A DNA stretch of 64,000 bases from Dryococelus australis (taxonomy: Eukaryota; Arthropoda; Insecta; Phasmatodea; Phasmatidae), in contig CM056993.1 in the NCBI GenBank assembly GCA_029891345.1, positions 223,953,924 to 224,017,923 of the forward strand. The letters run 5' to 3'. Both the position numbers and the translations under genes were made by a program. Shown in pieces: positions 43,200-56,921 of the stretch. The notes under the pieces were generated by a model, which saw only the letters and a program-made list of their open reading frames with translations, searched no databases and had not been told where the DNA came from. Positions within the stretch are counted from its first letter, which is position 1. Each line of letters begins with the position of its first letter.

Positions 43200-44880
43200 T
43201 TATAGTGTCATATTTATATAAGGTTTCAAAGGCTCTGAACCTGTAAATAAAGAGCCATATTCATTTTTAAGTATATATTATCGAAACTAAGTAAACTAAT
43301 AAAACACTATTTAATTTGTACAGTTAGTTGATGATGACAAAGTTTATTTTAAATTAAACGTTTATAAGACATACTAAGTTAATTTTGATGTTGTTGAAGT
43401 GAAAGTTTTAAATATATCTTAAAAATAAACAGCTAGTACTATTAATAAAGAACAAGTTACAATACTTAGTTGAATATAAGATTTCCAAAATGATTGTTCT
43501 GTATTTATCGTACAAAAGAAACGCTCTAACCTAGTAAAAACTTAACGATTTTATAATTGTTATTACCTGCCCATTCCTGTTACAATTAGCCCCAAACACG
43601 AGGCAAATTGTAACAACCGACCTTCTGTAATAAAATGCCTTTTGGGGGGAAAAGGTGTACTTTTTGATATTTTTGCTGTTAGGAATTAATAGATGAATGA
43701 TTGGTTTATCGATTCAAGAAATCATAGTTATATAATACCTGATAGGTGTCATGATATACACAAATTTCTGAAAGTTGTTACAACATGCCCTTGCTCCCCT
43801 TCTATTTGTGAGTTGTACTATTAATGTTTGAATTATTATTTTCATCTGATGAAACAAATAAAAAAAAGAATTGCCTACAATTATAATTCAATACAAAAAC
43901 AATTATATACATATATAAGCATATTTTAACGCAAGGTTTAATTTTAATGAACTCTTAGAAAGTATAACTAGGCATCTTAACTCTTCCCCTATTTTTTCAG
44001 GAAACTTCATAAAAGACCAATGGAACAATATCTGTGATGCTTTCATGAGATCCTTGAAGAAATAAAGTGGCCAAGCCGCAACGAAAAAGTACCTGTATTC
44101 GGATTGTTGGGACCAGAGGTTGTAATGTAGGAAGAATTAGTAGTGCATTATGCCCATTCGGCACATCGGCTGTGGGCGAACCACACTCCAGGAGAGGGAA
44201 ACTGAAGAGTATTGAGATGGCAACAATCCGACCTATGTCAGACAACAGGATGGAGGGAGGTGCAATAAATGCTGGGAGGTGCTGGACATGTGCTCACCCC
44301 CACTCTACACTTCACTCTCAGATGCTTCGGCCATTTGTCGGCTTGTGTGATGTCGACCAAGAAGATGTATTCTGAGGTGCCACCGATGCGAGGCATCGCT
44401 GGACGAGGCTGGTCCAGGCAGCAGTCCAGGCAGCAGTCTTCCCACGTCAGGAGATGTACTCGCAGCACCACATCACCACTGCTCCACATCAGGAGGGACG
44501 AAGGCACTTCCTTCGATTCCGAACGAGTCAGTGGTAGATGTACATTCAGTAGGGTACAAAGTTGTGTTGATAGGGAAGATACGTGGTTAGAAAAAGTATA
44601 TATATAATTTAAACATTGCAAGTCAACGAAGAGTAAATAGTTAATTCATATTTGTATTTCAATTAATTCTAAAGAAACAGTATTTAATAATTTGTTGTTT
44701 TAGTAATCGTTGTGTACCTATTTCTATACTTAGTATGTCACACTTAAGTAAACATTGCGATAGTTAGAACACAGCAGAAGTACAGAGTTGGAGAGAGAGT
44801 TAAGGAGAAGTGAGAGTATAGTGAGTGCTGATCGTTAGATTTGAGGCAAGGACAGGTTTGTGGCCTTAGGTCAGCAGGGA
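43200..44880. other. Intergenic DNA, no gene recognised
   Basis: AT-rich to 43,980, then a GC-richer block at 44,000-44,600 in which frames on both strands stay open for 100-127 codons (for example 44,238-44,621, minus). None shows a domain I can name, and the overlapping frames suggest composition rather than coding. Confidence 0.45.
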
Positions 44881-44894
44881 TGGCTAGGCGCACA

Positions 44895-45240
44895 CAACAA
44901 CTGGCAGAGGGGCCGGCCTTCCCTTTCCTTTTTGCAAGCTATCAAGAATTAACAGTTGTCAAAGGACAACTGGTGGAGGAGCCTTAAGGTTCCACCACAA
45001 CGTAATTGCTTAGCAATTGTCAGAGGACAATTGCCGAAGGCGTGGTTCGATCGTTCACTTTGTAGGCAAGCTAAGTAGAATTCTGTTGTGGCGTAGGTAC
45101 AGTTGAAGAGGCGCCGGTTTTTTCTTTCTCTTTTGCAAGTTATCGACTATTGGCAGTTGTTACAGAACAACTGGTGTAGGGCCTTAAGGTTACTGCATCG
45201 TAAGTGTTACGTGAGGAGTATAAATTTTTTATAGCACGCT
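44895..45240. repeat. Diverged ~197-bp duplication with three hairpins
   Basis: The copy at 44,904-44,993 and the copy at 45,101-45,193 share ggcgccgg/ggggccgg, ctttcctttttgcaag(c/t)tatc, a hairpin and ggagccttaaggtt. Three short stem-loops with the same design lie in a row: CAGTTGTCAAAGGACAACTG, CAATTGTCAGAGGACAATTG (about 45,014-45,034) and CAGTTGTTACAGAACAACTG. May be part of a decayed LTR or other element; no boundaries found. Confidence 0.6.
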
Positions 45241-45249
45241 TTGTAAGTT

Positions 45250-48200
45250 TTTTGTAAGTGTGTTAGCTTCTACAACTGTGTAACATCATATACGTCCATA
45301 GTAAGTGTAGGGATAGTAAATGGTGGGGCAAAGAATGGTTGAATATTCTCTCTGTATACATACAGGCGATAGAATCCTTAGTCATATTCAGGCGCGAGTA
45401 GGCGGCCTTGCTAATGCAGCAGAGCGCCTAGCTCATCTTACACTCATTCTCTGTAGTAGCATAAGTAAATCAATCTTAATAAAAAACGTATTATTTCCTA
45501 CTAGGGATAAGACCCTCTATACCACAATGCCACGATACTTTATAGTATCGAGTATTGCATGAGAATATCCAAAAGTGTAAAATATTCAAACCCATTTTCT
45601 TGTGCTATAATTATGGTACAAGCATACCATAAAGTTTGTAATGAGTACAATAATTTCGAAAAGTATACCATAACATTCGGAATATGTACTATAATTTTGA
45701 AAAGCAGGCCATTATTTAAGTACAGGTGTATAATAATGTACCATATTTTATTCATAGTATAATATTCACACAGCTGCGAGCACCTTGAGGTGTTTTTAGG
45801 AAACCCATGCATACCAGAATTATTATTTTTTAAAACATTTAATTTTATGGTAAATAACTGAGATGCAATAAAAACGGGCTGAGAGTTGTGAGCAAGAGCC
45901 TGTAAGAGCGAGTGAGCAAATTGAGTTGTTACTGCACATCATATGCATGCCACACATAAATCCGTATTTTTACATGATTAACGCCCATGTTTTCACGCAA
46001 TTATATGATTCAATGCATCTATCTGAATGAATTGCATAAAAAACTTGCTTTCATGCACTGTTCGAAATACCTCACAACAGTTAACATCCGCCATTAGCTA
46101 TGATCATTCCCACAATGCACTGTGACGTCTAAGAAACAAAAATGATACGGCTCTTCAACCATTGGTCACCTAATACAACGACGATGTAAATAGTGTATAA
46201 ACACTCTTTCGTAAACTATCGCATATGTTGAAATATTTGTATTTCTTTCATTTTACTAGTTATCCATTACATAGTACACTCTTCTCGTGAAAATAGACAA
46301 GATAAGTCTTGAGTTATTCACCAGAATTACATAATCTTCTGACACAGTTTGATGTGTTTATTTTTAGGTAAAACCTCAACACCGCCGCATGAATATAACC
46401 CGTAAATGATGTTTTCCACATTAAATAATCCTTTCAAACGGGAATCTCACATGTAAAACAATTTAGTGATCCAATATAAGTATACATAATTATACATGTT
46501 TTGTAGCATAAACACTGCAATCTTGATAACCCTCTGCACTATCCCATTTATTTTATTTTACTGAAAACTACTTGAAGCCCCTCCGAAATCCCTAGTAATT
46601 ATGAGTACTAATATCCATATCTAACATATCCAGGTATCATTTTTTCGATATTCGTAATAGTTATTATTCTTAAGAATTACCAAAATGGACTTTTTAAAAA
46701 TTATTTAAATAGAAATTTTGTCTGTACCGCATAAAATGGTCTGTGGACACAGACTTGCGGTTAAACAGAGTTAGATTGTTTGAGATTACACTGTGTATGG
46801 TTATAAATAATCACACTTAATAACAAAGCCTTACTCCACTTTTTGTATTCATTTTTTTTTGTAAAAATGTGCGGCCTATACACACCGCCGAAATACGGTA
46901 CTTATTTCTAGGATGGCTGTGACTTCTATCCCAGTAGACAACAAAGCTACTAAGGAAAATGAGGAGACTGAGTGTTGAAACCCTTTTTGCTTAAACTAGT
47001 GTAGGACTGTGGGCTCCCTTTACCAGGTGCATGTGCATCACAAAACACAGCCACTAATACCTAAATCCACAAAGCATCTAGTCATCCAGACAAGCTGATC
47101 TACTCCATTCTGTGATGGTACACCTCACATATATCTGTTTACAGTTCAACCTAATATTTATTATGGTTTTAATTTAAAAAAAAAATACAATTTTTAAACA
47201 TTTAAATCTGACATTGGATAATGATGTAAAGTGTTGTGTTCATTTCTTTTACGATAAGAATATTATTTTGTCACAGGAGGAAAATATTTCATAAAGTAAG
47301 TTGTTAATAATTTGACACATATCACTTGCATCTAATATTTGTCTAACCTGATTTGTAATCTGTAAATATACATAGTTTTTTTTATTAAGAAATGCTCATA
47401 TGGTGAATAGGCGAGTTCTGAAAAGATGAAATCTGAATGGAAGAATTGTTTGTTTTGTACTGCCAATAAACATTAAATGTGCTCTTTGTCTGCATTGAAA
47501 TTAAATACCATATGCTTCAAGGCAGGAGTTGTTGGTACGTAGTCCAGGGCAATGGCAATTGTTAAGTAAAATTTAAACCTAATGTAGAATATGTAAGCGT
47601 ATTTTTCCATGGAGCCATTGAAGAGGGTCAATGTACTGAAAAGGTCCGATGATGGAACATAATTAGTTTATGGCGGGGTTGATCAGATGTCCAGAAGGAT
47701 GGCGTGGTCCATTATATATAGGGACATACAGTTCATTCATGTAGTACTAACTTCCATTTGGAATTGGTTGCTGAATTTCGTACTGATCTCTTTGAAAAGG
47801 AATTTAAGATGTAACATTATTCAGAACAGTGTGTAAGTTAAATTTTGATGTGTTCCTGACGTCCATGGATCCCTTGTGCCTGATTGTTCAATTGCAGACG
47901 CATTAACCACACAGCAACACTCGACCGATTGACATTAGGTCGCAGTCTCGATCAGTGCAGGTGGACAAGAACGGTGTTTACACCTTTCTTGCCACCCTGT
48001 AATTTGTGGCAGTGGGTCATAATATTTAACATTCATCACAAGAGGTAACACACATGATGAATGGATATGTGGCCTAAACTAGTGTGTCCCGGGAAGTCAC
48101 GACCATTAGATGCAAAAGCCATTGGAGGAACACTGGGATAAGCGGCGCAGCCTATTCACACAGCTTTCTGATGTGCGTGAAGTCGACGGGCCCCGTGGCC

Positions 48201-50405
48201 GAATCCGGAGTGCGATGTGGCTTCAAAGTAGTGTCAAAAGACAGGGAATCACATTTCAACAGAAAGTATATAGTTGTGAGCAGTTCCCTTGCAGCATTAA
48301 TAGGAGCAATTTTAGGCAATTTTAGTGATGATTGCACCACAATTAATTAGGGAAGCAGCCCACTCCAGCATAGAGAGTAGATAACATATAATAGAAAACA
48401 CAGCGTAGCTCTGCCCCTTGTTATGAAATCCATATGTCGTCACATCCATACGCATTCTTGTAATTATAACCATTATGACACACGCCGATTTTAATATGTT
48501 AATTATAAGAGTGAGCATGTAATAATCTATCGAGAATCAGCCACCTGAGGCATCATTTCGTTTAATATCACCCATCAAGTGTGGTGACATACTCGTGGCA
48601 TCACATTCTTAGACATATCTGGGGTACCAGCATTCACGAGTATGTAACCAATGTATTTTAGTTTAGTAATCATAATTATGTACAACATCTGTTTCATTTA
48701 TCATGTTAGTTTTTAAGTTCCATTTTTTTCATGTTTTCATTTCTGGCGCCGGATTCGTCGGACGTACGGCAAAGCCGACGCCATGACATTACTCAGACTT
48801 CAGCACTCGAGACAACCAGAAGGGCCGATGGTAAGCTCCACGTACCCCCCTTGGCAATCCAATCTAGACTGCATTTTCTTTCATCACAATAGTCATCGTT
48901 TAGTAACCTGAGACCTACAGACGCCTATCAAACAACGCATTTATGACAGTACACTCAGCACTACAACCAACATAATTAATATCAAGTGTTTTTATGTTTT
49001 CTTTCGTCACAATATTTATTAAATTATTCATTTATCAATTTGTCAGATTTTTTCACACTTTAGGGTGCATATGTGTTACGTCAACAGACGTACATTGAAT
49101 CGAGTGGGAAATAACATACATCAACTGATGTCTAGTGAGGGCCTGCATCTGTCAAAACAATCTACTAAGCTGGGTTGTTTACCTGCAACGTTATTTGATG
49201 TTTATACTTTGGTAAACATGCACTTGTTAGATATGACAAACGTAATGCAAAATGCACAACTGTAAGCCAAAACAGATGCAAGTCAAACACACACACTTGA
49301 CACTGCAAGTGTGATTTTAATGTGAAAGTGTAGCTGTACTCAATACTGCATGGCAGTAAGGCAACCACACAGCAGATGTGCCTAAGTAAGTGTGATAGTG
49401 TTCTGTAAACCAACACATGTGGTTTTTATCAATGTGTGTAGTAATTGGCAACAGGTATCACAACAAGCAGAGTAAGATGGTATTATCAAGCAATACCAGT
49501 CAGAAATCTAAGATACAAAAGCAATTAAAATTCTATTTCATTATTTCCAGAACTTTTCCAGAAAATTTTGCAGCATTTATGAGTAATAAAATTCTCAAAC
49601 TTTTTCAAATTATACAATAAACTTTTTCACATGTTGCTAACACAACATACTTGGAAACATATCTTACATCTCCCTTACTTCAACATTTTTTTTAACTAAC
49701 AGGTTAAAATTAATTTAATTAATAGTTAAAATCAAACTGGTATGATAACAATTATGAGAATAAATACCTTTAACAATTAGCTGACAAAATCTTACAAATA
49801 TTTGGGTCGTTTAATAACCCTACTTGGTCTCAAGTCACCTATTTTTTCTCCACAAAAATTATTGGGTGCAGAACCAGAGTTAATCATGGTAATAATACAT
49901 TTGCTATTTTCTTGCAACTCTAAACCACTTCATGAAGGCTCATTATTAAAAGAACTATTAGGCACTGCCCTTAAATGTTTCCTGTTTCGGCTATAAACTG
50001 TGCCACCAAGCATTTTCAGTAAATATGATCGAGGAGCATCAAACTAACTGACAATTGTTGCAGGGGTCCACTTATTACCTTGCTGGACTCTAACTGACTG
50101 GTTTGTACTTAGTTCAGGTAGAGCTACTGCACTCATATCATAATAACAAGACATGTTCCATGTTCCCCCAACGTCACATTCAGCCAGTTCGCAGAATCGT
50201 AGCCTCGGCGAGCACAGGGAAGTGATACACCATGTGCATTTGTGTTTTTATTCACGGCCATTTTAAATTCTTATTCAGTGTTGACATCAGATGTAACACA
50301 TGTGCTGCAGCGACCATGTGAGTTTGTTTACGTTTTGTGTTCATGTTATGAATTGATGTAACATTTGTTTTTATAGAAGGGTTATTATTAAAAGTATTGT
50401 AAGGG

Positions 50406-50438
<33 letters not shown>

Positions 50439-53150
50439 GTGTTAAGTTAAGTGCTGTGACGTCTGTGGAAGGCTAGACGAGACGTTGGGCTTCTGTCTGG
50501 TGGACCATCGAGGAAAGAGATTATGTGGACTAGGATGAAAAATGTATTCCCATGATGATTCCTAGTGGGCGCCAGCATTCTTAGCAGAGAGCACGATGAT
50601 TGGTGGGACCATGTGGCCGACGGTTTAAAGTGGCCCCCTCGATGTTCGACATCTTAACTGAAGAGTATCATAGAGTTGTAGAGAGCGTGGAATCCATTAT
50701 TACCATACCAGTAGACCCTGGGCTAGTGGAGGTTATCGGAGCTACCTCCATACGCTCATGCTCACTCTTAGGGCTGTCATAGGCCCTATCGGTTAAGCTA
50801 CCAGGAGGTGGTCGACAAAATAAAATGTCTCATTCATAAAGACATAATTTATTTACTTACGTCCCATAGCGGGCACATACATTAAGGTTCGCCGTTATAG
50901 TGGGCGAGCACTAACCATGATAAACGGCAATAGGCCTCCATAGTTATGGTAGCTTACGCCCCGGTCATGTACAATATGGCCGGGTATGGAGTGGCTCACT
51001 CCCCGTACAAGACAAAAGGTTCCGATTATTTTAACGTTCAACTATTGGTAAACTACATGTTTTATATAAAGACAGTTGAAGGTCTGGGCAGGATGTAACG
51101 TGCATGCCCACTCCACTAGATCACAACGAATCAACATAACCTTTCCTGGCCTAGAGCCTGCCAATTTGTCAGGATCTCCGCAACAAGTAATATTACTTGT
51201 GGACACGTAAACATTTATATTACAAAAATTAAAGGAATAGCGATGAAGCTGATGAAGAGGTGAGACAGAAAAACCTTCAACAAATTTTCCCAATATAATA
51301 CTTCATCATAAAATATAAAATAAATTAATATCTGCCAGTGGCAGTATTGCCACACCTTTCTTAACTTCACTTTTAGTCGTGCTGGTTTTCTGGCTGGAGC
51401 CCCACAAGAACCTTCCTGCATCAAAATGACTGTACTTATTTTAATTAAAAACCCTAACAAATACATGACATACTGATACCACACAACTAACACTCTTATC
51501 TTAAAAATACATAAATTTGCAGGTTAGCCGGCCACATGCTAGCCACATTGCTGGGTGCAGTGGCTGGTCGCCTTTGGCCCAGATCAGAATACAGGCGAAG
51601 CCAGTATTTACTCCCATGAATATTTTATTTGCTTATTTCCTTTTTAAAAACTGAGTTTGTTTGGCATGTGCCATGAACATAAAATATTCATAACTGTCCT
51701 AAACTCCTCTCACGTGTCCACATGTTGTGCTGTTTATATTATTACTGTCCCTAGCAGACAGACATGACACTAGATATATTTTCTTGTAATGTAAAAATTA
51801 AGTGGTAGACTTTGGTATGCCTACATTATGAGCTGTAAAAATATTAATAAGGAAACATATGTAACCGTAGCCCTAAAACTAACAGGCACAAACACTCGGA
51901 ATATTCCTTGACAAACACCACGTAAAAGGTAAATGAGAGCACATGGTTTTTGACCACGTGACAATAACAACACTATCTATGGAATGTCATCATGTGGCAT
52001 TCTGGCTGGCATTTACATGCAACTACCCTACACAAAACAATTACCCTGATTTAAAAACTGTACAAACCTACACTGTTGAAGCACTTTAGTGAACTGCAAG
52101 AACACAAATATATGTATAACATTATGCTTCAATAATCCACATTATAACCCTTAAAGCAAAACATACGTGGATGTAACCAAACACATTAGACACTTCTGCT
52201 GGGTCCACAAAGTGCACTACTTAGGACGCAGCATAACTTACTTTAACACTTGACAAATTTTACATTACAAACACTGCACTAAGAGAATTTATAATGGCCA
52301 TGAAAAACATAACATAATTACACTTTATACACTTGTAGCACGTGGCACTGCGTGTCGCTACTGCTCAACGATGCTGCTGTGTAGGTTGATGTGCTGCTAA
52401 CAGGCATGGTGAACCGTCTGACGTGCGTTGCAAACATCAGCTGTGTATAAAGTGTAAACAGAGAATGATTTAGTTAATAAGAAGAATTTACTATGTTTGA
52501 CAGCTGTAGTGTCTTGTGTGTCTAGGTTTGTACACTAGTGTGCACTAAGTCACCTTGTGTGCGAATAGTAATAATAATATTTTAGAGCATAATATATATT
52601 TTAGTGCCCATGTGATTTGTTGACCAGGCAAATAGTAATTAACGTAGCATCATTGTTAACATTGGCATCACATGCCACATACAGCCCATATATATTTTCA
52701 GTGTTTATTTGTGACCTGAGTTTAATTTTATCCTTGTCTAGTGTTCTGTTAGTGTATAAATAAAACCTCCAATGGCCAGTTAGTCCAAACTACAATGGCC
52801 AACTCCGGCGACATACGACAGATGCGTCAGTCCAAAACAAACATTTATCAAGTTCATTGTAAATTGCCATAAGTGTTTTTGTGTAAGACTGGCATAGTGC
52901 AAAGAAAGACATACAAATAAAATACGTCCACAAATAAATGACAGACAATCCACCATAAATCAGAGCCACAGCGCTCACATAATACTATGTAGTTGAGGTT
53001 ACATGTGACCGGCTACAGGACACCCAGGACAACACAGATCACGTGGTTACAAAATTAAGTATTTTAATATAAGGCATTTTTATTTCATCAAGTACAAGCA
53101 TTTGGTAGTAACTAGTGGGTTATAATAATCATTCATTTCACGTAACATAA
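45250..53150. other. Intergenic DNA with short ORFs only
   Basis: About 7.9 kb with no family recognised. The overlapping frames at 48,084-48,350 and 48,110-48,325 are in a somewhat GC-richer spot but show no domain. A motif near 50,910-50,990 (cccggtcatgtacaatatggccggg ... ggctcactccc) resembles, partly in reverse complement, the LTR-like repeat at 53.3 and 58.4 kb, so a further copy of that repeat may lie here. Confidence 0.45.
50407..50438. repeat. (TTA)n microsatellite
   Basis: About eleven uninterrupted TTA units in otherwise unremarkable sequence. Confidence 0.95.
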
Positions 53151-53159
53151 AATTCTATT

Positions 53160-53815
53160 TTCCATTTTTTTCATCGGGTCACGCGGGAATGGCCGCACTC
53201 GCCCACAGGTCATCCTGCGTGGCCATGTTCAGTAGTCTACCGGTACTCGAGTTGTGTAGTATGGAACTAACTTCTTTTCAACATCCAGGGAGTGCACTGC
53301 ACTACAGTCCGGTCCGTTTTGTACACGGCCGGACCTTAAATTTTTACTTAAAGTTTCACGTCAGCTACGTGCCATTTTTACAGTTTACATGCTTTCCCAC
53401 ACCAATGGAGACAGTGTATGTATCTGCCTCATACAAGGGTTTAAGAAATAAAATGTGTGGTTAAACGAACTTTACCAACTTTTATTTCTGGATACACCTC
53501 ACATCCCGTATCACCTATATTTTTAGTAACGTAATAAATGGGAATAGAATGGCCATAACAATACTCTGGGAGTCAGTGGCATTACAGGGGAGGCCGACAG
53601 TCCCTACTAGTCAAGGCAAAAAGGGAATTTAATAACTTAGAATCTATAGCATCATGTGGAGACAGTCTACACAGAGAGCGGAGCTTTGGAGGGAGCCACG
53701 TTGGTCGTCGGCCGCATAACCCTGCATACAGTCTTGTGCTCACCACATTGTGAGCTGGCGCTCAAGTGAGAAATATTCACATCAGTATTATTTTTCCAAT
53801 CCACATAACCTCACC
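53160..53815 (-). repeat. Putative 3' LTR of second gypsy element
   Basis: It lies directly downstream (minus strand) of the integrase. A purine run AGGGGGATGG, followed by TGAGGTTATG, at about 53,806-53,825 looks like a polypurine tract and LTR start. It shares direct blocks with 58,200-58,880: agggagtg.......acagtccggtcc.ttt.ta.a.ggccgg, ttacttaaa.tttca, and cgccagc...gagcacaag on the minus strand. Similarity is low, so either the LTRs are very old or these are related but separate copies. Confidence 0.4.
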
Positions 53816-53821
53816 ATCCCC

Positions 53822-54687
53822 CTAATGGTCCAACCACCATACCATCATGCACTTCTGGCTATGCTGACGAGCTCGAATGCTGGCAGGTATATCGGCATGA
53901 ACATTATGTTTTAATTGGTCAGAGTGCATGGGAATTTTGGATTTTAAATGGTGGTGCAAATGCATTTGTGCTGGGGAGAGCCCTATTCCAGCAATAGGAG
54001 TATTCCTGTAGTCAACGAGTGCCGGAGACAATGGAATTTTACACTCCATCACTTTACACAACATACACTTTGCAATATCTACTGCTTTTTCAGCTAACCC
54101 ATTAGCCTGCGGAAAATATGGGCTTGTAGTTTGAACTTTAAAGTTCCAGCAGTCAGCAAACTGCTTAAACTCGTAACTACTGAAAGGTACATTGTCTGAG
54201 ACTACTAAATCCGGACTGCCAAAATTAGCAAACACTTGTTCAAACTTTTTTAATATTTCACTTGATGATTTAGCCCCAAGCAACTTTAGTTCCAACCACT
54301 TAGAAAGTAGTCAGTGATCACAAGGAAGTATATTCCTGCAAATTCTAAAATATCTGTCCCTAAATGAGCCCAAGGCTTATCAAGAACAGGGTGAGGCATC
54401 AATGGCTCCTTAGTATTAGACCTTTGATATGCTTGACAAATTTCACAGTTACTAACAACCTGCTCTATATCACACGACATGATAGGCCAGTAAAATACCT
54501 CTCTGGCTCTGGCTTTACACTTGCTGATTCCCAAGTGAGTTTCGTTTATGAACTTGAGCATTGCTGGCTTTAAAGACAAATGAACAAAACTTTTTATCAC
54601 TACAAAAATCAAGCCATCAATAATTTCTAACCAGTGCCGAAGCCTCCAAAGTATCAGGTAATAAGGCTTTTTCACTGGGCCAGCCAC
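53822..54687 (-). pseudogene. pol: Second gypsy element: integrase
   Basis: The zinc-binding part (54,687-54,300) shows HLSLKPAMLKFINETHLGIS and ARAREVFYWPIMSCDIEQVV, then CEICQAYQ, with the second His and the CxxC visible. The core follows with WAHLGTDILEF (first Asp), GSPDLVVSDNVPFSSYEFKQ (second Asp in a changed SDN context) and PYFPQANGLAEKAVDIAK (Glu). The two open pieces overlap in different frames near 54,290. This PQ.NG.AE..V.. wording is typical of Mag-type gypsy integrases. The order downstream of RT and RNase H is normal. Confidence 0.85.
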
Positions 54688-55130
54688 CAGCTATCACCTT
54701 AGCAAGAACAGAGAGTTGAGGGCCCTGAGCTGTTGCTTCCCTAAACACCTCCTTTCTCTTGTCAGACATCGATACATTGGACACCAGAGAATGAATTGCA
54801 AACTGCAAGTCATTATCAGAGTTCTCATTATTTTCCAAGGTAGCACGAAACAACGTGTCTGCAACATACATTTCCTATCCAGGTCGGTACATCAAAGTCA
54901 CTAAGTACCGCAACAATTTGAGACAAATGTTTTGAATACGTGGAGTCAATGTGCTAATATCATTTTTCATGATACTCACCAGTAGCTTATGGTCACTGTG
55001 AACTGTAACCTCCCTCCCATTCGTGAATTCATGGAACCTTTCACGCCCAAATCTAACAGACAAAAATTCTAGCTTACTGGGTGCCCATCTCTCTTCAGAG
55101 CTACCTTCTCGAAGCAAATGCTATTGGCTT
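54688..55130 (-). pseudogene. pol: Second gypsy element: RNase H
   Basis: The visible blocks are RWAPSKLEFLSVRFGRERFH and FTNGREVTVHSDHKLLVSIM, with the HSDHK motif, then PRIQNICLKLLRYLVTLMYR with PG. The 54,871-54,617 frame continues with DTLFRATLENNENS, the usual tether before integrase. A frame change near 54,880 and stops near 55,118 break the gene. Confidence 0.82.
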
Positions 55131-56303
55131 GCCATTTTGCATGGCACAACAACCAATTTCAAGAGGAGAAGCATCAGTCTAGACTACAAGCTCTAGGTTT
55201 GGGTCATAAACACTCAGTACATGGGAGGAACAGATTACACTTTTAAGGCTGCCACTGCAGATTCTTGCTCACGTGACCATTGCCAAGGTACATTGTTATG
55301 CGTAAGGAGCCTCAAGGGAGCAGAGACTTTGGCAAAGTTGGGAACAAATCTTCCTACATATTTTACTAGGCCCAGGAAGCACAACTCAGTCTTGTTTATA
55401 GGTACTGGCATGCGCAAAATTGCATCAACATGTTTTTTGTCTGGCTCAACACCTTGAGCAAAGATAACATTTGCAACATATCTGACACGTGACACAAGAT
55501 ACTGAAACTTTGACTTATTAATCTTAACATTACATTCTCTAGCTCTACACAACACCTTACGAACTATGGATTGTAACTCTATTTGTGAATTAGCTCTCAT
55601 AATAATGTCATCAAAATACACATTCACTCTATCAATCTCACCAAATATTTCGGACATTTTACGCTGAAATATTTCAGGTGCACAACTGAGCCCTAACGGA
55701 AGGTGACTGAATTTGAACCTTCCAAACAGCATAACAAAACAACAAAGGTTGGAGCTAGGCTCATCAAGAGGGACCTGAAAAAATCCACTTGACAAATCAC
55801 ATGTAGCATAATACTTAAACCCTACTGATGCAAGATCCTCTGGTGAGGGTATTGGATGCATTTCATGTTTAATGGCTTTATTCAAATTATTAGGATCAAG
55901 ACAGCCGTAGACCACCACTTTGTTTTTCAACAATGACAATATTGCCGACCCATGTAGTAAGACAAGTTAATTTAGAAATTACACTCGAGTTCTCTAAAAG
56001 TTTCAAAGCTAGCTTTAGTCTGGTAAATAAACCATCGGGAACTCTACGGCAAGAGTTAGCAAGAGGAGAAACACTTGGATCAACATGGATAGTAAGTGGC
56101 TTACCAGGAAACTTCCCTAGCCCTGTAAACATATCTTGAAACTCTTGCAGTATGCCATCATTACTGGATACTGAATGTTGAACAACAACACTAACATGCT
56201 GTACCAAATACAATGCTTGACATGCTTCTAAACCCAGTAGAGGTTGAGCCTGCAGAATGTCAACAACTTCAAACTGTATTTGATGCTCTTCTTTGCAAAA
56301 CAC
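55131..56303 (-). pseudogene. pol: Second gypsy element: reverse transcriptase
   Basis: The frame at 55,939-55,235 (234 codons, the longest clean frame in this element) contains MHPIPSPEDLASVGFKYYAT, LSSGFFQVPLDEPSS, FKFSHLPLGLSCAPEIFQRK, VNVYFDDIIMRA with the YFDD active site, and the connection block FLGLVKYVGRFVPNFAKVSA. The N-terminal RT region and the protease-RT linker lie in the frame 56,303-55,896 (EFQDMFTGLGKFPGKPLTIH). The two parts overlap in different frames near 55,900-55,939. Family assignment to Ty3/gypsy is firm; Mag-like affiliation is inference. Confidence 0.88.
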
Positions 56304-56918
56304 ACAAGGTAATGTGACAGGTCCGTATGAGGTATCTCGAACTCTCCATATGCTCTTAGTGATGGACCTTTCTTCTGGACGTCACTAGTGCTTACACCCA
56401 GTTCTGAGAGCAAAGCAAGTGGCAAGAGGCAGCTGCATCGACCTTGAAGTTAACAACTGTGCTAAGAACCGTAATGGGTTCCCACCATGACCGTTTATCA
56501 AGGGATGTAGGACAATCAACTTCTGCTACATACAAATAGTCAACAGGATCAGACACTGCTTCAACTTGACATGACTGAGATTCCAGATTCAGACACACGT
56601 CATTAGATTGTCGTGAGATAGACTGCTTGTTTTGCTTATTGCAATCAACTGGATCACCGACTGGTGAAATCTTACAAACAGCTGCGAAATGATTCTTCCA
56701 GTGACACTTTGCACTTGTTTTATTTATTGCGCGGCAATTTTTCTCACGTCCATGATTGTAGCCACAATAGACACATTTAGTGGTATGCTTAGATGTACGA
56801 TTTAAGTAATATTTGTCAACAACCTGAGGCGACTGAACTACAAGCACTTCATTTGTTAAGTTTGCATCCATACTAACTGTTGTACTCTGCATAACCTTCA
56901 TCTGAATGAAACTTGCTT
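56228..56918 (-). pseudogene. Second gypsy element: gag zinc knuckles and protease
   Basis: The frame 56,901-56,392 contains a zinc-knuckle region, CVYCGYNHGREKNC, followed by a second, degenerate knuckle (KCHWKNHFAAVC) that has lost a cysteine. At the end it has VVNFKVDAAASCHLLCSQNW. That is the place of the aspartic protease active site, where D-T/S-G is expected; here it reads DAA. The rest of the protease lies in the next frame (56,425-56,228). Gag upstream of the knuckles is missing: at 56,920 the sequence changes to the MITE and no gag continues beyond it. Confidence 0.75.
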
Positions 56919-56921
56919 CTA

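Noticed and set aside
44238..44621. 127-codon minus-strand frame with Cys residues, considered as a transposase C-terminal zinc region
   Set aside because: Cysteine spacing does not fit PiggyBac or other known patterns, and a plus frame of similar length overlaps it.
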